A DNA stretch of 33,012 bases from Mycobacterium sp. GTDB taxonomy: Bacteria; Actinomycetota; Actinomycetes; Mycobacteriales; Mycobacteriaceae. Below the pieces are notes generated by a model, which saw only the letters and a list, made by a program, of their open reading frames with translations, was not told where the DNA came from and made no database searches. Position numbers and translations under genes: made by a program. Below are positions 7,783 through 15,982 of the stretch, in pieces. Numbering within the stretch: the stretch's first letter is position 1; each line of letters starts with the position of its first letter. The DNA lies in NCBI GenBank assembly GCA_019236925.1, contig JAFAID010000080.1, positions 1 to 33,012 of the forward strand, given 5' to 3'.

Positions 7783-8421
7783 TCACCTCATCACGTAGAG
7801 CAGGGCGAAGATGACGATCCACAACAGGTCGACCATGTGCCAGTAGGTGGCCCCGGCTTCGACCATGAACATCCGCCGACGTCGAGGGTTGCGCAGTTCG
7901 CGCACGGTGATACCCAAGATCAGCAGGCCAAGAGCGACGTGGAACACATGCACACCGGTGAGCATGTAGTAGTACATGAAGAAGTCGTTGGTCGAAATGG
8001 TGTAGCCCTGTGCGATTTCCGTCGACCATTCGTAGGCCTTGATCGCCATGAACGCTACCCCGCACAGGCCGCCGAGATAGGTCAGCTGCAGCGCATAGGC
8101 GTGGTCGTCGGCGCGGGTGGCCTGCACGCTGCGGGCGATAAACCAGGAACTGGCGAGCAACACCAGCGTGTTGAGCACACCGATGTTGATGTTGAGATGC
8201 TGTTCGGAAGTGAGGAATCCCTGCGGGTTCATGGACCGGAAGATCATGAACATGATGAAGTAGGCGCCGAAGATGATCAGGTCGCCGAGAACCATCACCC
8301 ACATGTGGATATCGCCGGGAAGGTGGACCCTGCGCTGGCCCTCGGCGCGCGTCACCGAAGGCGCAGAGGCGGTGTCGAACTCGTCGGCAGTCTGTTCTGT
8401 ATGCGCCATCAAGTCGCCCAT
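7783..8421 (-). CDS. Cytochrome c oxidase subunit III-like (NorE/CtaE family) protein
   Basis: This 212-residue integral membrane protein has five predicted helices. The start is HIHMWVMVLGDLIIFGAYFIMFMIFRS-like, and the protein contains the conserved YYYMLTGVHVFHVALGLL and ATYWHMVDLLWIVIFALLYVM of subunit III proteins. In oxidases, subunit III supports turnover but binds no metal; NorE homologues accompany nitric oxide reductases. The ATG at 8419-8421 shares its A with the TGA of the upstream gene (TGATG), giving tight coupling. A second ATG four codons in (MAHTEQ) is an alternative start. The length is close to other short COX3/NorE proteins. Confidence 0.88.
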   Translation of the reverse strand: MGDLMAHTEQTADEFDTASAPSVTRAEGQRRVHLPGDIHMWVMVLGDLIIFGAYFIMFMIFRSMNPQGFLTSEQHLNINIGVLNTLVLLASSWFIARSVQATRADDHAYALQLTYLGGLCGVAFMAIKAYEWSTEIAQGYTISTNDFFMYYYMLTGVHVFHVALGLLILGITVRELRNPRRRRMFMVEAGATYWHMVDLLWIVIFALLYVMR

Positions 8422-9182
8422 CAATCCAGGGGTGGTTCGTCGGCCGGTTGGCGTTCGTTGGCTTTCATGAGGAAGACAATCACGCAACACAGCCAGACGC
8501 CGAAAATCGCCGTTCCCAGCCAGAAGGAATTGCAGCCGTTCCACGCGAACGGCCCTGCCTTGGAAACGAACACCGGCATCGCCAAGAGTTCGGTGACGAT
8601 CTGCCAAACATTGACGTATGCAAGCCATTTAGGGAAAATTTCGTTCTTGTCGTAGAGAATCGCCACGGCGAAGGCAAAGTACGCGGTCGAGAAACATCCC
8701 AATGATCCGATGTAGGAAAGCATCCCCAGGTCGTAAAGCAGGGCCAGGATTTGTGGATCACGACCCGGCCGGTACACCGCGGTCAAAAAGCAGAACGCGA
8801 CCAGCAGGCAACCGGGTAGCGCCCCGACGGACATCGCCCCGAGGTAGGTGTAGGCCATGACCGATCCGACCGTCATCCGTTTCATGTGGTAGACGACAAT
8901 GCCGTTGGCCACCCCGGCGCCCCCGACGATCAGCACGAGCACACCGAAGCCGATCTTGATGGTCAGCGCGTGCGCGTGGAAGAAATGTGCCATCTGGTCG
9001 ACGGTCACATCCGGCCGCGGCGGCGGCATCACCCTGGCCAGCGCGAAGAAGATCACCCCGAACGCGGTGTAGAACGCGGGAACGATCCAAAATACAAGCC
9101 AGACATCACGTTTGCCCGCTCGCTTGGATCGTCCAGGCTGCACCGTGCCGGCGCTCGGTGAAGCAGAGATCGTGCTGCTCAC
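8421..9182 (-). CDS. Six-TM membrane protein, paralogue of the upstream gene
   Basis: This 253-residue protein of unknown function has six predicted helices after a polar 25-residue N-terminus. It shares the positions of several motifs with the 247-residue protein encoded immediately upstream: PPPRPDVTVDQMAHFFHAH after helix 1, MKRM after helix 2, YRPGRDPQ between helices 3 and 4, IFPKW, and GPFAWNGCNSFWL before the last helix. The conserved His residues (HFFHAH) and loop Arg could matter for ligand or haem chemistry, but that is a guess. The GTG start at 9180-9182 overlaps the upstream stop (GTGA). Confidence 0.8.
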   Translation of the reverse strand: MSSTISASPSAGTVQPGRSKRAGKRDVWLVFWIVPAFYTAFGVIFFALARVMPPPRPDVTVDQMAHFFHAHALTIKIGFGVLVLIVGGAGVANGIVVYHMKRMTVGSVMAYTYLGAMSVGALPGCLLVAFCFLTAVYRPGRDPQILALLYDLGMLSYIGSLGCFSTAYFAFAVAILYDKNEIFPKWLAYVNVWQIVTELLAMPVFVSKAGPFAWNGCNSFWLGTAIFGVWLCCVIVFLMKANERQPADEPPLD

Positions 9183-9922
9183 GTCGCCACCCCCTCGTCG
9201 ACGGCTTGCCGGTGCAGAACACGGCGCAGCACGAAAAACATCATGACCACGAACAGCGCGAATGCACCGTTGCGAAGCCAGAACGACACCACGCCGTTCC
9301 ACGCCAGCGGCCCGGTGGAGAAGACCGCGGCACCGACAGCCGGGGCCATCGCCACCGCGGTCGCGATCGCGTAATGCCCGACCCACCGCGGAAACACCGG
9401 GTTAGGCCCGTCGTCGAAATAGATTGCCGCGCCGAGTAATAGGTTCATGGCGACGAACGCGCCAACGGGTGCGATGAAGATCATCCATGCCATGTCGTTC
9501 AGCAGCATGACCAATTCCGGGCCGCGGCCGGGCCGAAATGCCGCAACCAGATAGAAGATGTCGGACAGCGCGAACAGGGTTGCGCCACTGACCGCCGCGG
9601 TGAGATAGCAGTAAGCGAACACGTGACTTTGGGTGGCCATCCGCTTCATCTGGACGACGATCACCATGAAGAGCGGCAACAACATGATCCCGCACATATT
9701 GAAGGTGATCATGCTGAACCTGATCATCGCGGAGTGGTCGCTGTAGAACTTCGCGACCTGTTCGGCGGTCATGTCCGGCGACATCGGCGGGAAGAACCCG
9801 GGGAACGCCAGGAACGCGATCAGCAGCACGATCCCGAACACCGGCGCGGTCCACAGGCTGATCAGCTGAGTCTTGATATTGGCGGTCTTGGGGAGGTCTT
9901 CGGCCTCAGCAAGAATCTGCAT
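9179..9922 (-). CDS. Six-TM membrane protein, first gene of COX3/COX4-like operon
   Basis: This 247-residue protein of unknown function has six predicted helices. Motifs shared with the next gene are FPPMSPDMTAEQVAKFYSDH, QMKRM, FRPGRGPE, VFPRW and GPLAWNGVVSFWL. The pair looks like an old duplication kept together. AGGAGG lies seven bases upstream of the ATG at 9920-9922, so this is a well-translated first gene. A 14-bp palindrome (9955-9968) lies 33 bases upstream. The link with COX3- and COX4-like genes suggests a membrane respiratory or redox complex, which is inferred only from context. Confidence 0.82.
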   Translation of the reverse strand: MQILAEAEDLPKTANIKTQLISLWTAPVFGIVLLIAFLAFPGFFPPMSPDMTAEQVAKFYSDHSAMIRFSMITFNMCGIMLLPLFMVIVVQMKRMATQSHVFAYCYLTAAVSGATLFALSDIFYLVAAFRPGRGPELVMLLNDMAWMIFIAPVGAFVAMNLLLGAAIYFDDGPNPVFPRWVGHYAIATAVAMAPAVGAAVFSTGPLAWNGVVSFWLRNGAFALFVVMMFFVLRRVLHRQAVDEGVAT

Positions 9923-9954
9923 GGATCTGCCTCCTGACCGCCAGCTAACGGGGG

Positions 9955-9968
9955 TAGCCGATCGGCTA
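9955..9968. promoter_or_regulatory. Perfect 14-bp palindrome before the oxidase-like operon
   Basis: TAGCCGATCGGCTA is a perfect inverted repeat between the TetR stop (10007) and the first operon gene (9922). It matches 11 of 14 bases of the core of the inverted repeat at 10629-10644 upstream of the TetR gene. The shared half-sites and positions fit a TetR operator; binding is inferred. Confidence 0.6.
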
Positions 9969-10006
9969 GTGCGACCATAGATGATCCACAGGGCCTACGG
10001 CAAGGG

Positions 10007-10597
10007 TCAGTCGGGCAGCTTGAGCATGCGCCCGGTGAGCTGAATCAGCACCGAGCGCAGTGTGTCGTCGTCGATGCCGTCGACAAGAGGATTGATCACC
10101 GTGCCGGCGATCGCGCCGGAGAACAGTGCCGCGGATATCCGCGCCTCGGTGTCGTCCGATTCATCAAGCAAGATCGCGTACAGCCGGGTGATCAACTCGC
10201 GTAACGGCGGGTGCTCGCCCAACACCCGCACCATCACAGGGTCGTTCTGTAGCGCCATTACCCAGCGGCGGCGTTCGACCGCCATTCCGACGACCTCGGT
10301 CAGCAGTACTTTGCGGGCAGCGACGCCGTCCGCCTGCGCTTCGGCCGCTTCCAAGGCATCTTCCAGCTTGGCCAGTTCCATCTCGGCGACCGCGGTGACG
10401 ATTTCTTCTTTGGTCTTGAACTTGTGATAGACCGCGGCCTTGGTGACTCCGACAGCGTCAGCGATCATCTGTAGCGACGTTCCGCTGACACCGTGGTCGG
10501 CGAATAAATCCAACGCGGCGCGCAGAATGCGTATCTGAGCCGGAGTGCGCCGGACCCCGCCAAGCAGGCGCCCGGACTTCGGCTCCTCGGCTAACAC
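10007..10597 (-). CDS. TetR family transcriptional regulator
   Basis: This 196-residue repressor-type protein has an N-terminal helix-turn-helix at about residues 25-70 (ILRAALDLFADHGVSGTSLQMIADAVGVTKAAVYHKFKTKEEIV) and a helical ligand-binding C-terminal domain. The start is a GTG at 10595-10597. It lies 84 bp upstream of the six-TM/COX3/COX4-like operon on the same strand. Related palindromes sit upstream of both, so I infer autoregulation plus control of the operon. The inducer is not evident. Confidence 0.9.
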   Translation of the reverse strand: MLAEEPKSGRLLGGVRRTPAQIRILRAALDLFADHGVSGTSLQMIADAVGVTKAAVYHKFKTKEEIVTAVAEMELAKLEDALEAAEAQADGVAARKVLLTEVVGMAVERRRWVMALQNDPVMVRVLGEHPPLRELITRLYAILLDESDDTEARISAALFSGAIAGTVINPLVDGIDDDTLRSVLIQLTGRMLKLPD

Positions 10598-10628
10598 CGG
10601 TTCAGGTTAACCGACCCACCGGACTTTC

Positions 10629-10644
10629 TTAGCCGCTGAGCTAA
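10629..10644. promoter_or_regulatory. Inverted repeat upstream of TetR gene, candidate autoregulatory operator
   Basis: TTAGCCGCTGAGCTAA has five-base perfect arms (TTAGC/GCTAA). Its core TAGCCGCTGAGCTA matches the palindrome at 9955-9968 at 11 of 14 positions. It lies 32 bases before the TetR GTG start. A second, weaker repeat CGGTT-N6-AACCG occupies 10598-10613, directly against the start codon. Confidence 0.55.
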
Positions 10645-10716
10645 CGACGTTGATTTCACAGCCAAGCAATAACCACGGCCAAGCCTGGGGATAGTGACCG
10701 GGCGCAATCATGGCTG

Positions 10717-11088
10717 ATGACCACAACCACAGAATCTCCCGACATCAACTCAGCCACGGCGCGGCGTCCGCGTCACCGTGCGATCGCGGTGATTGTCGGC
10801 GGTGCCGCCGCCATCGCCCTGCTCGCGTTCTTCGGCACCACCGGGCCCGGCACCGCCGAGACGACCGTCGCATCCGGGCCGGTGCAACTGGTGGACCAGG
10901 CAACTACCGCGCCGCTTCGCGTGCAGAACGTCGACGACGACGATCAGGACCAAACTCAGGAAAACAACGCGATTCAGAGCATGATCCAGTCCGAACAGCA
11001 GGCCGAGGAACAAAACGAGCAGGCCCAACAGCAGGCCCTCCAAGACGAGTTGCAGGCGCAACAAACCGAGCAGGAGGCCGGCCAGTAG
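10717..11088 (+). CDS. Membrane-anchored Gln/Glu-rich small protein
   Basis: This 123-residue protein matches no family I recognise. Residues 1-20 are polar and basic near the membrane (ARRPRHR). A single hydrophobic segment follows (AIAVIVGGAAAIALLAFFG, about 22-40), then an extracytoplasmic tail. From about residue 70 the tail is acidic (NVDDDDQDQ) and then extremely rich in Gln and Glu to the end (EQQAEEQNEQAQQQALQDE), probably helical or coiled-coil. The N-terminus looks like an uncleaved anchor or a signal peptide. The ATG at 10717 lies inside another out-of-frame ATG context at 10710. The following membrane protein gene is 72 bases downstream. Confidence 0.6.
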   Translation: MTTTTESPDINSATARRPRHRAIAVIVGGAAAIALLAFFGTTGPGTAETTVASGPVQLVDQATTAPLRVQNVDDDDQDQTQENNAIQSMIQSEQQAEEQNEQAQQQALQDELQAQQTEQEAGQ

Positions 11089-11160
11089 CAGGCTCCCTCA
11101 CGCCGTGGACCCTGGCCCGAGGCCCCTGCGCGCCGCGCACCGCCCATACACTGACCGATC

Positions 11161-11943
11161 GTGGGCATTCTGTTTGGCTTCGCGCCGTGGATCGTCTATT
11201 GGGTGCTTGTCGGCAACGTGCCGTTGCTGATCGCGGTGTTAGTCGCGTTGGCGATCGCCGTCGTCGGGTTGCTGGTCAGCCGTGCCACCCGGATCCCTGT
11301 GCGAGCGCTCGAAATCGGTGCTGTCGGAACATTCTTGGTGTTGACGGCCGCGACCGTGTTGCTGAGCCAGTCGTTGACCGAGCGGTGGGCTCTGCCGCTG
11401 AGCGACGCGGGGATCTTTCTGGTGGTCGTTATCGGCGTGCTGACCGGCAAGCCCTTCGTGCATGACTTCGTCGCGGCGGGTCAGCCCCCGGGTGTGATCG
11501 ACAGCGATCTGTTCGGCCAAGTCACGGCGCGGCTGGCGTGGATCTGGGTTGCCGTCCTCGCGGGTATGACGGTGTCGTCGTCGATTCCACCGATCGTGCT
11601 GCACGACACGACGATTCTCGACGCCAAGACACCGCTGTCGTACATCTGCTACTGGGTCATCCCATTCTCGTTGTTCGGCCTGGCGGCGCTGGCGACGAAA
11701 ATCCTGCCCGACCTGATGACCGCCGGGGCCGCCGACATCGTCCGCAAGACCTCGTTCGTCGCCTACGGCGAAGCCACCATCGACGAGCTGTACTACCTCG
11801 CGCAGGAACACGCCAACCGCGAAGTCGGTGCCGGGCAGGAGGCCTACGACGTCAAGGTCGGAAGCATGGGCACGCCGCTGGTAGGCGATGACACGCGACA
11901 GTCGTGGCCCTCGACGTACAAAGTGCGCCAGTCGCGGTCTTAG
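11161..11943 (+). CDS. Multi-pass membrane protein of unknown function
   Basis: This 260-residue protein has about six hydrophobic segments between residues 1 and 190 (for example FGFAPWIVYWVLVGNVPLLIAVLVALAIAVVGLLV, AGIFLVVVIGVLTG, LAWIWVAVLAGMTVSSSIPPIV, YICYWVIPFSLFGLAALA). A polar C-terminal tail of about 70 residues follows, probably cytoplasmic. No catalytic motif is recognised. The GTG start at 11161 is preceded by TACACT at 11147-11152, eight bases before the codon, suiting a leaderless transcript. It converges with the first GH16 gene with only 15 bases between stops. Confidence 0.72.
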   Translation: MGILFGFAPWIVYWVLVGNVPLLIAVLVALAIAVVGLLVSRATRIPVRALEIGAVGTFLVLTAATVLLSQSLTERWALPLSDAGIFLVVVIGVLTGKPFVHDFVAAGQPPGVIDSDLFGQVTARLAWIWVAVLAGMTVSSSIPPIVLHDTTILDAKTPLSYICYWVIPFSLFGLAALATKILPDLMTAGAADIVRKTSFVAYGEATIDELYYLAQEHANREVGAGQEAYDVKVGSMGTPLVGDDTRQSWPSTYKVRQSRS

Positions 11944-11958
11944 GTCCGCGGCGTGTCG

Positions 11959-12828
11959 TTAGAAGACGCGCACCCAGTCGATGAGCATGTCCGCCGGATA
12001 GCTACCCGACGCGGGGTCGCCGCCGCCCGAACCACCAACCGCGAGGTTCAAGACCGGAAACATCGTGTAGCCAGAGTCATTGAACGGCCACTCGCGGAAG
12101 GGCATGTCCAGATTTTCGATGCCGCTCGCCGGAACACTGAAGTACGGTTTCGCGCCGTCCACGTAGTCTTCCCAGAAATACATGCCATTCTGATCCCACG
12201 TGACCCGCCACCTGTGCCACCCGCCGTCCACCGCGATCCGGTGGGTTTCGAATGCCGTGCCGATCGGGTTTGCGTGAACGGTGGTTCCCGAAGGCCAGTC
12301 CCCGTTGCCGTACCACTCGATCAGGTCGACTTCGCCCTCGCGGCCGGGAAAGTCATTGGACAACCACCAGCCCGGCCAGCATCCGGCAGTGAGGCAGTTG
12401 AATTTTATTCGGGCTTCCCAGGTGGTCCCGATAGCTCCCCGCCAGGTGCCGCTGACCAGGCCGCCGAAGTAGGTGTCGCCGTCGTGTGTGGCGCGCAGAA
12501 CGAGATTGGAATAGCCGTCGAGGAAGACGTTTTCGCGACTCTCGCGGTACTGGTACCAGAATTCGGGTCGATCAAACCCCCGTGGGTTCTTGATCGGCGT
12601 CCGGTAGTTCGACACAACCCAGTTCGCCGGGTCGGGCGCTGAGCCGGCCGGGCCACTGAACTCGTCCTGGAAAAGGAAGCCGGGCGACGGCGCGGTGGGC
12701 GGTGGTGCTGGACGCGGCGGGGCCTGCGGTCGCGACGGATGAGCGTGAGCTTTCGGAGCGGGGATCGCAGCTGAAAGGGCGCCGATCCCGAACGTCAACA
12801 TGACGCTCCGGCGATTCATCTCAGCCAC
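11959..12828 (-). CDS. GH16 family glycoside hydrolase, Tat-exported (Rv0315-like)
   Basis: This 289-residue protein closely resembles, from memory, M. tuberculosis Rv0315, described as a β-1,3-glucanase-like GH16 protein. A Tat-type signal occupies residues 4-29 (NRRSVMLTFGIGALSAA, ending AHA). A Pro-rich linker precedes the β-jelly-roll domain. The GH16 catalytic signature EVDLIE is at residues 166-171, with E166 as nucleophile, D168 and E171 as acid/base, so activity looks possible. The GTG at 12826-12828 aligns base for base with the ATG of the third GH16 copy, including an upstream TGCTAT motif 10-11 bases before it, which supports this start and a leaderless mRNA. It diverges from the GT-C gene. 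Confidence 0.9.
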   Translation of the reverse strand: MAEMNRRSVMLTFGIGALSAAIPAPKAHAHPSRPQAPPRPAPPPTAPSPGFLFQDEFSGPAGSAPDPANWVVSNYRTPIKNPRGFDRPEFWYQYRESRENVFLDGYSNLVLRATHDGDTYFGGLVSGTWRGAIGTTWEARIKFNCLTAGCWPGWWLSNDFPGREGEVDLIEWYGNGDWPSGTTVHANPIGTAFETHRIAVDGGWHRWRVTWDQNGMYFWEDYVDGAKPYFSVPASGIENLDMPFREWPFNDSGYTMFPVLNLAVGGSGGGDPASGSYPADMLIDWVRVF

Positions 12829-12917
12829 AAGCACAGGACGATAGCAGGCGACCGTCTGCTGCGACGCGGGTTTGACCAGCCACAAGGCCCCGGTGGCGCT
12901 TCTGGCACCATAGCGAC

Positions 12918-14444
12918 GTGTTCAGCGGGACTGATCGCAACGCACAACTGCGGGCTGTGCTAGAGCCGCTGATCGTTGGGGTGTTGGGCGCGGCCGTGAG
13001 CCTGGCCGGTGCAGGCCGCCCGTCGTTCTGGTACGACGAGGCGGCCACGATTTCGGCCTCCTACAGTCGTTCTCTGGCTCAGTTGTGGCAGATGTTGAGC
13101 AACGTCGACGCCGTTGAGGGTCTGTACTACGTGCTGATGCACGGCTGGTTCAAAATCTTCCCGCCGACGGAATTCTGGTCCCGCGTGCCCAGCGGTCTGG
13201 CCGTTGGCGGTGCCGCGGCCGGGGTCGTGGTGTTGGGCAAGCAGTTCTCGTCTCGCACTGTGGCGCTGGCCTCTGGAGTCGTGTGCGCGATCTTGCCGCG
13301 GGCGACGTGGGCGGGCATCGAAGCTCGACCGTATGCCCTTTCGATGATGGCCGCCGTGTGGCTGACGGTATTGTTCATCCGCGCCACGCGTCGCGACAAC
13401 GCTGGGGTGTGGCTGTCTTACGGGCTCGCCCTGGCGATGTCGATTCTGCTCGACGTATATCTGTTGCTTTTGCTGTTGGTGTACGTCGGTTTCATCTGTT
13501 TGTATCGGCGCAGCCGAACCGTCGTCATGCGATTCGCCCTGTCGTCGGTGTTGGCGGGCTGCGCTGTAACGCCGCTACTGATCGCAGCCATCGGCCAAGC
13601 GCATCAGATCAGTTGGGTTGCGCCGATTGGGCACCGCACGATCGAGGACGTGGCAATTCAACAGTATTTCGAGAGAAGCCCGCCGTTCGCGATTGCGTCG
13701 GCGCTGATCGTGGTGACGGCTATTGCCTTGTGGCTCTTCACTTCCACGCATCTGGGGGACGCGGAACGCCAACTGTTGACCTTGGCGACTGGATGGCTTG
13801 CGATACCTACCGCCGTGATCGTCATCTGGTCGGCAGTGGTTCACCCTATCTATACACCGCGCTATTTATGCTTCACCGCACCGGCGATCGCATTGATCTT
13901 GGGCGTCTGCATCGGCGCATTGGCCGTCGCGCCGTGGATAGCGGCGGCCATCGTCAGCATTCTCGCTATCGCCGCAGCGCCGAATTATGTTTCGGCGCAG
14001 CGTAACCCGTATGCGAAATACGGTATGGACTACAGCCAAGTCGCCGATCTGATCACCGCGAAGGCAGCGCCGGGCGATTGCCTGCTCGTCAACGACACGG
14101 TGACGTTTATGCCCGCGCCGATGCGCCCTTTGCTTGCGGCGCGCCCCGATGCCTACCGTAAGCTGATCGATCTGACCCTCTGGCAGCGAGCAACAGACCG
14201 CAACGATGTCTTCGACACCAATCTCATTCCGGAAGTCGTCGCCAAGCCGTTAAGCCATTGCGGCGTGGTATGGATCATCACCCAGGCCGACAAAACCAGG
14301 CCCGATCACGAGCAATCCGCTCAGCTTCCGCCCGGCGAACGATTCGGCGCGACCCCGGCCTTCGCGGTTCCGCGCGACCTCGGTTTCCGGCTTGTTGAGC
14401 GCTGGCAGTTCAACCTGGTTCAGGTGATCAAAGCCGTCCGATGA
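12918..14444 (+). CDS. GT-C type membrane glycosyltransferase (GT39-like)
   Basis: This 508-residue polytopic membrane protein has around ten hydrophobic segments. The first periplasmic loop carries FWYDEAATISAS at about residues 37-48. An Asp-Glu pair at this place is the catalytic hallmark of GT-C enzymes, which use polyprenyl-phosphate sugars such as decaprenyl-phosphomannose. A soluble C-terminal domain of roughly 140 residues begins near YVSAQRNPYAKYGMDYSQVADLI. The likely product is a mannosyl or arabinosyl linkage on an envelope glycan or lipid, but the acceptor is unknown. The GTG start at 12918 follows a CATAGC -10-like hexamer. The gene lies between two GH16 genes, converging with the second at a seven-base gap. 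Confidence 0.82.
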   Translation: MFSGTDRNAQLRAVLEPLIVGVLGAAVSLAGAGRPSFWYDEAATISASYSRSLAQLWQMLSNVDAVEGLYYVLMHGWFKIFPPTEFWSRVPSGLAVGGAAAGVVVLGKQFSSRTVALASGVVCAILPRATWAGIEARPYALSMMAAVWLTVLFIRATRRDNAGVWLSYGLALAMSILLDVYLLLLLLVYVGFICLYRRSRTVVMRFALSSVLAGCAVTPLLIAAIGQAHQISWVAPIGHRTIEDVAIQQYFERSPPFAIASALIVVTAIALWLFTSTHLGDAERQLLTLATGWLAIPTAVIVIWSAVVHPIYTPRYLCFTAPAIALILGVCIGALAVAPWIAAAIVSILAIAAAPNYVSAQRNPYAKYGMDYSQVADLITAKAAPGDCLLVNDTVTFMPAPMRPLLAARPDAYRKLIDLTLWQRATDRNDVFDTNLIPEVVAKPLSHCGVVWIITQADKTRPDHEQSAQLPPGERFGATPAFAVPRDLGFRLVERWQFNLVQVIKAVR

Positions 14445-14451
14445 GGTAGTG

Positions 14452-15291
14452 CTACCAGATCCGGATGTAGTCGACGAGCATTTGCGACGGGAAGTTACCC
14501 AAGGCAGGATCGCCGCCGCCGGGACCGCCGACCGCAAGCGTGAACATCGGAGTCATCCAATAGCCGGGCTTGTTGAACGGCCACCGGAAGTCGTCAGGAG
14601 CACCACCGTGGACGTGGATCGGCTTCGGCGGAACCTTGAAATACTGTGAACCGTCCCGCGAGAATTTAAAACCGTCGGTATCCCAACGCATTTGCCAGGT
14701 GTGCCACGCGCCGTCAACCAGCCCGGGAATCGATCTGCCTTCCCAGGTTTTCCCGTTGGATGCCGCATGGACCGTGGTTCCCGGGGGCCATGAGCCGTTG
14801 CCGTACCACTCGAAGATGTCGATCTCGCCGTCCGGCACCGGGTCCTCGTTGACAGTCCAGAACGACGGCCAAAGGCCGGTGGACAAGCAGTCGAGCTTTA
14901 TCCGCGCTTCCCAGGTGGTGCCGATTTGGCCTCGCCAGTTGCCGCGCAGTTTGCCGCTGAAGTAGTCGCCGTTTTCTTGGTTGGCGAGCAGGACGAGATT
15001 GGAGTTGCCGTCGAGGAACACGTTTTGGGCGCGGTATGTCCCCGCGACCGGCGGCCACACGTCGTCCTGCCAGGTCTGTATCGTCCACTTGCCCGGATCG
15101 GGACCTTGGCCGGCCGGGCCGTCGAACTCGTCTTGGAAGAGATAGGGCCCGGCCTGACCCGCTGCTGGAGCGGCCGGTGGTGCCGCATGGGTCGGGTTAG
15201 CGCGTGCTTCCGGGACGCCGACCGCAGCCGCGGCCGCCAGCATTCCCATCCCCGTCGTCAACAACATGTTGCGTCGATTCATCTCCGGCAC
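14452..15291 (-). CDS. GH16 family glycoside hydrolase, second paralogue, Tat-exported
   Basis: This 279-residue protein begins with a Tat-type signal (NRRNMLLTTGMGMLAAAAA, ending ARA at about residue 31), then an Ala/Pro linker and a GH16 domain. The catalytic signature EIDIFE is at residues 156-161. Conserved blocks shared with the other two copies include VFLDGNSNLVL, IGTTWEARIKLDCLS and EWYGNGSWPPGTTVH. It is the most divergent of the three: the substrate-loop region near WQDDVWPPVAGTYRAQ differs. The start is GTG 15289-15291. A TATATC hexamer ends eight bases before it, so the mRNA is probably leaderless. The likely role is β-glucan or related glycan cleavage or transglycosylation outside the membrane. 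Confidence 0.9.
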   Translation of the reverse strand: MPEMNRRNMLLTTGMGMLAAAAAVGVPEARANPTHAAPPAAPAAGQAGPYLFQDEFDGPAGQGPDPGKWTIQTWQDDVWPPVAGTYRAQNVFLDGNSNLVLLANQENGDYFSGKLRGNWRGQIGTTWEARIKLDCLSTGLWPSFWTVNEDPVPDGEIDIFEWYGNGSWPPGTTVHAASNGKTWEGRSIPGLVDGAWHTWQMRWDTDGFKFSRDGSQYFKVPPKPIHVHGGAPDDFRWPFNKPGYWMTPMFTLAVGGPGGGDPALGNFPSQMLVDYIRIW

Positions 15292-15478
15292 AGCACGACG
15301 ATATACGAGACGGCACGCTCACCCGCACAGGTGGCGGCGGAATGTGGCCGATATCGCTGATGGCAAGCCAGTCCCGGGTAGTCACTCAGCCACCCTGACC
15401 AGTGCTGTTAACGGTTTGTTCACCGCCGACGCCAGCCCCGATCCACAGCTGCCCTCCCGCGCTTGGCAGACTGTGCGC

Positions 15479-15982
15479 ATGGCACAGATAACTATGCGTG
15501 GAAACCCGATCAACACTGTCGGCGAGCTGCCTGCCGTCGGATCTTCGGCCCCCGCCTTCACCTTGACCGGATCCGATCTCAGCCCGGTCAGCAGCGAGCA
15601 GTTCCACGATAAGCCCGTGTTGCTGAACATCTTTCCGTCGGTCGACACACCGGTATGCGCGACCAGCGTGCGCACGTTCAACGAGCGCGCCGCCGCAGGC
15701 GGTGTCTCCGTGCTGTGCGTGTCCAACGACCTGCCGTTCGCGCAGGCGCGATTCTGCGGCGCGGAGGGTATCGAGAACGTGAAGACCGCCTCGGCGTTCC
15801 GTGACAGCTTCGGGCAGGACTACGGCGTCACTATCGCCGACGGTCCATTCGCCGGGTTGCTCGCCCGGGCCGTCGTGGTGATCGGCGCCGACGGCAACGT
15901 CACCTACGCAGAGCTGGTGCCCGAGATCGCGAACGAGCCGAATTACGACGCGGCGCTGGCCGCGCTCAGCGCATCTGCCTAA
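15479..15982 (+). CDS. tpx: Thiol peroxidase (atypical 2-Cys peroxiredoxin)
   Basis: This 167-residue cytoplasmic peroxiredoxin reduces H2O2 and alkyl hydroperoxides, normally with thioredoxin as donor. The peroxidatic Cys60 is in DTPVCATSVRTFNE and the resolving Cys93 in ARFCGAEG. Cys80 is also present, as in the M. tuberculosis enzyme. Length and spacing are standard for Tpx. ATG 15479 starts the conserved MAQITMRGNPINTVGELP; a longer in-frame reading to 15266 is not needed. The stop overlaps the convergent TetR stop by four bases. Confidence 0.95.
   Translation: MAQITMRGNPINTVGELPAVGSSAPAFTLTGSDLSPVSSEQFHDKPVLLNIFPSVDTPVCATSVRTFNERAAAGGVSVLCVSNDLPFAQARFCGAEGIENVKTASAFRDSFGQDYGVTIADGPFAGLLARAVVVIGADGNVTYAELVPEIANEPNYDAALAALSASA

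Noticed and set aside
7750..8655. 301-codon plus-strand frame over the COX3-like gene
   Set aside because: The His/Asp/Glu-rich product is the reverse reading of membrane-helix codons. The minus-strand COX3-like protein explains the region.
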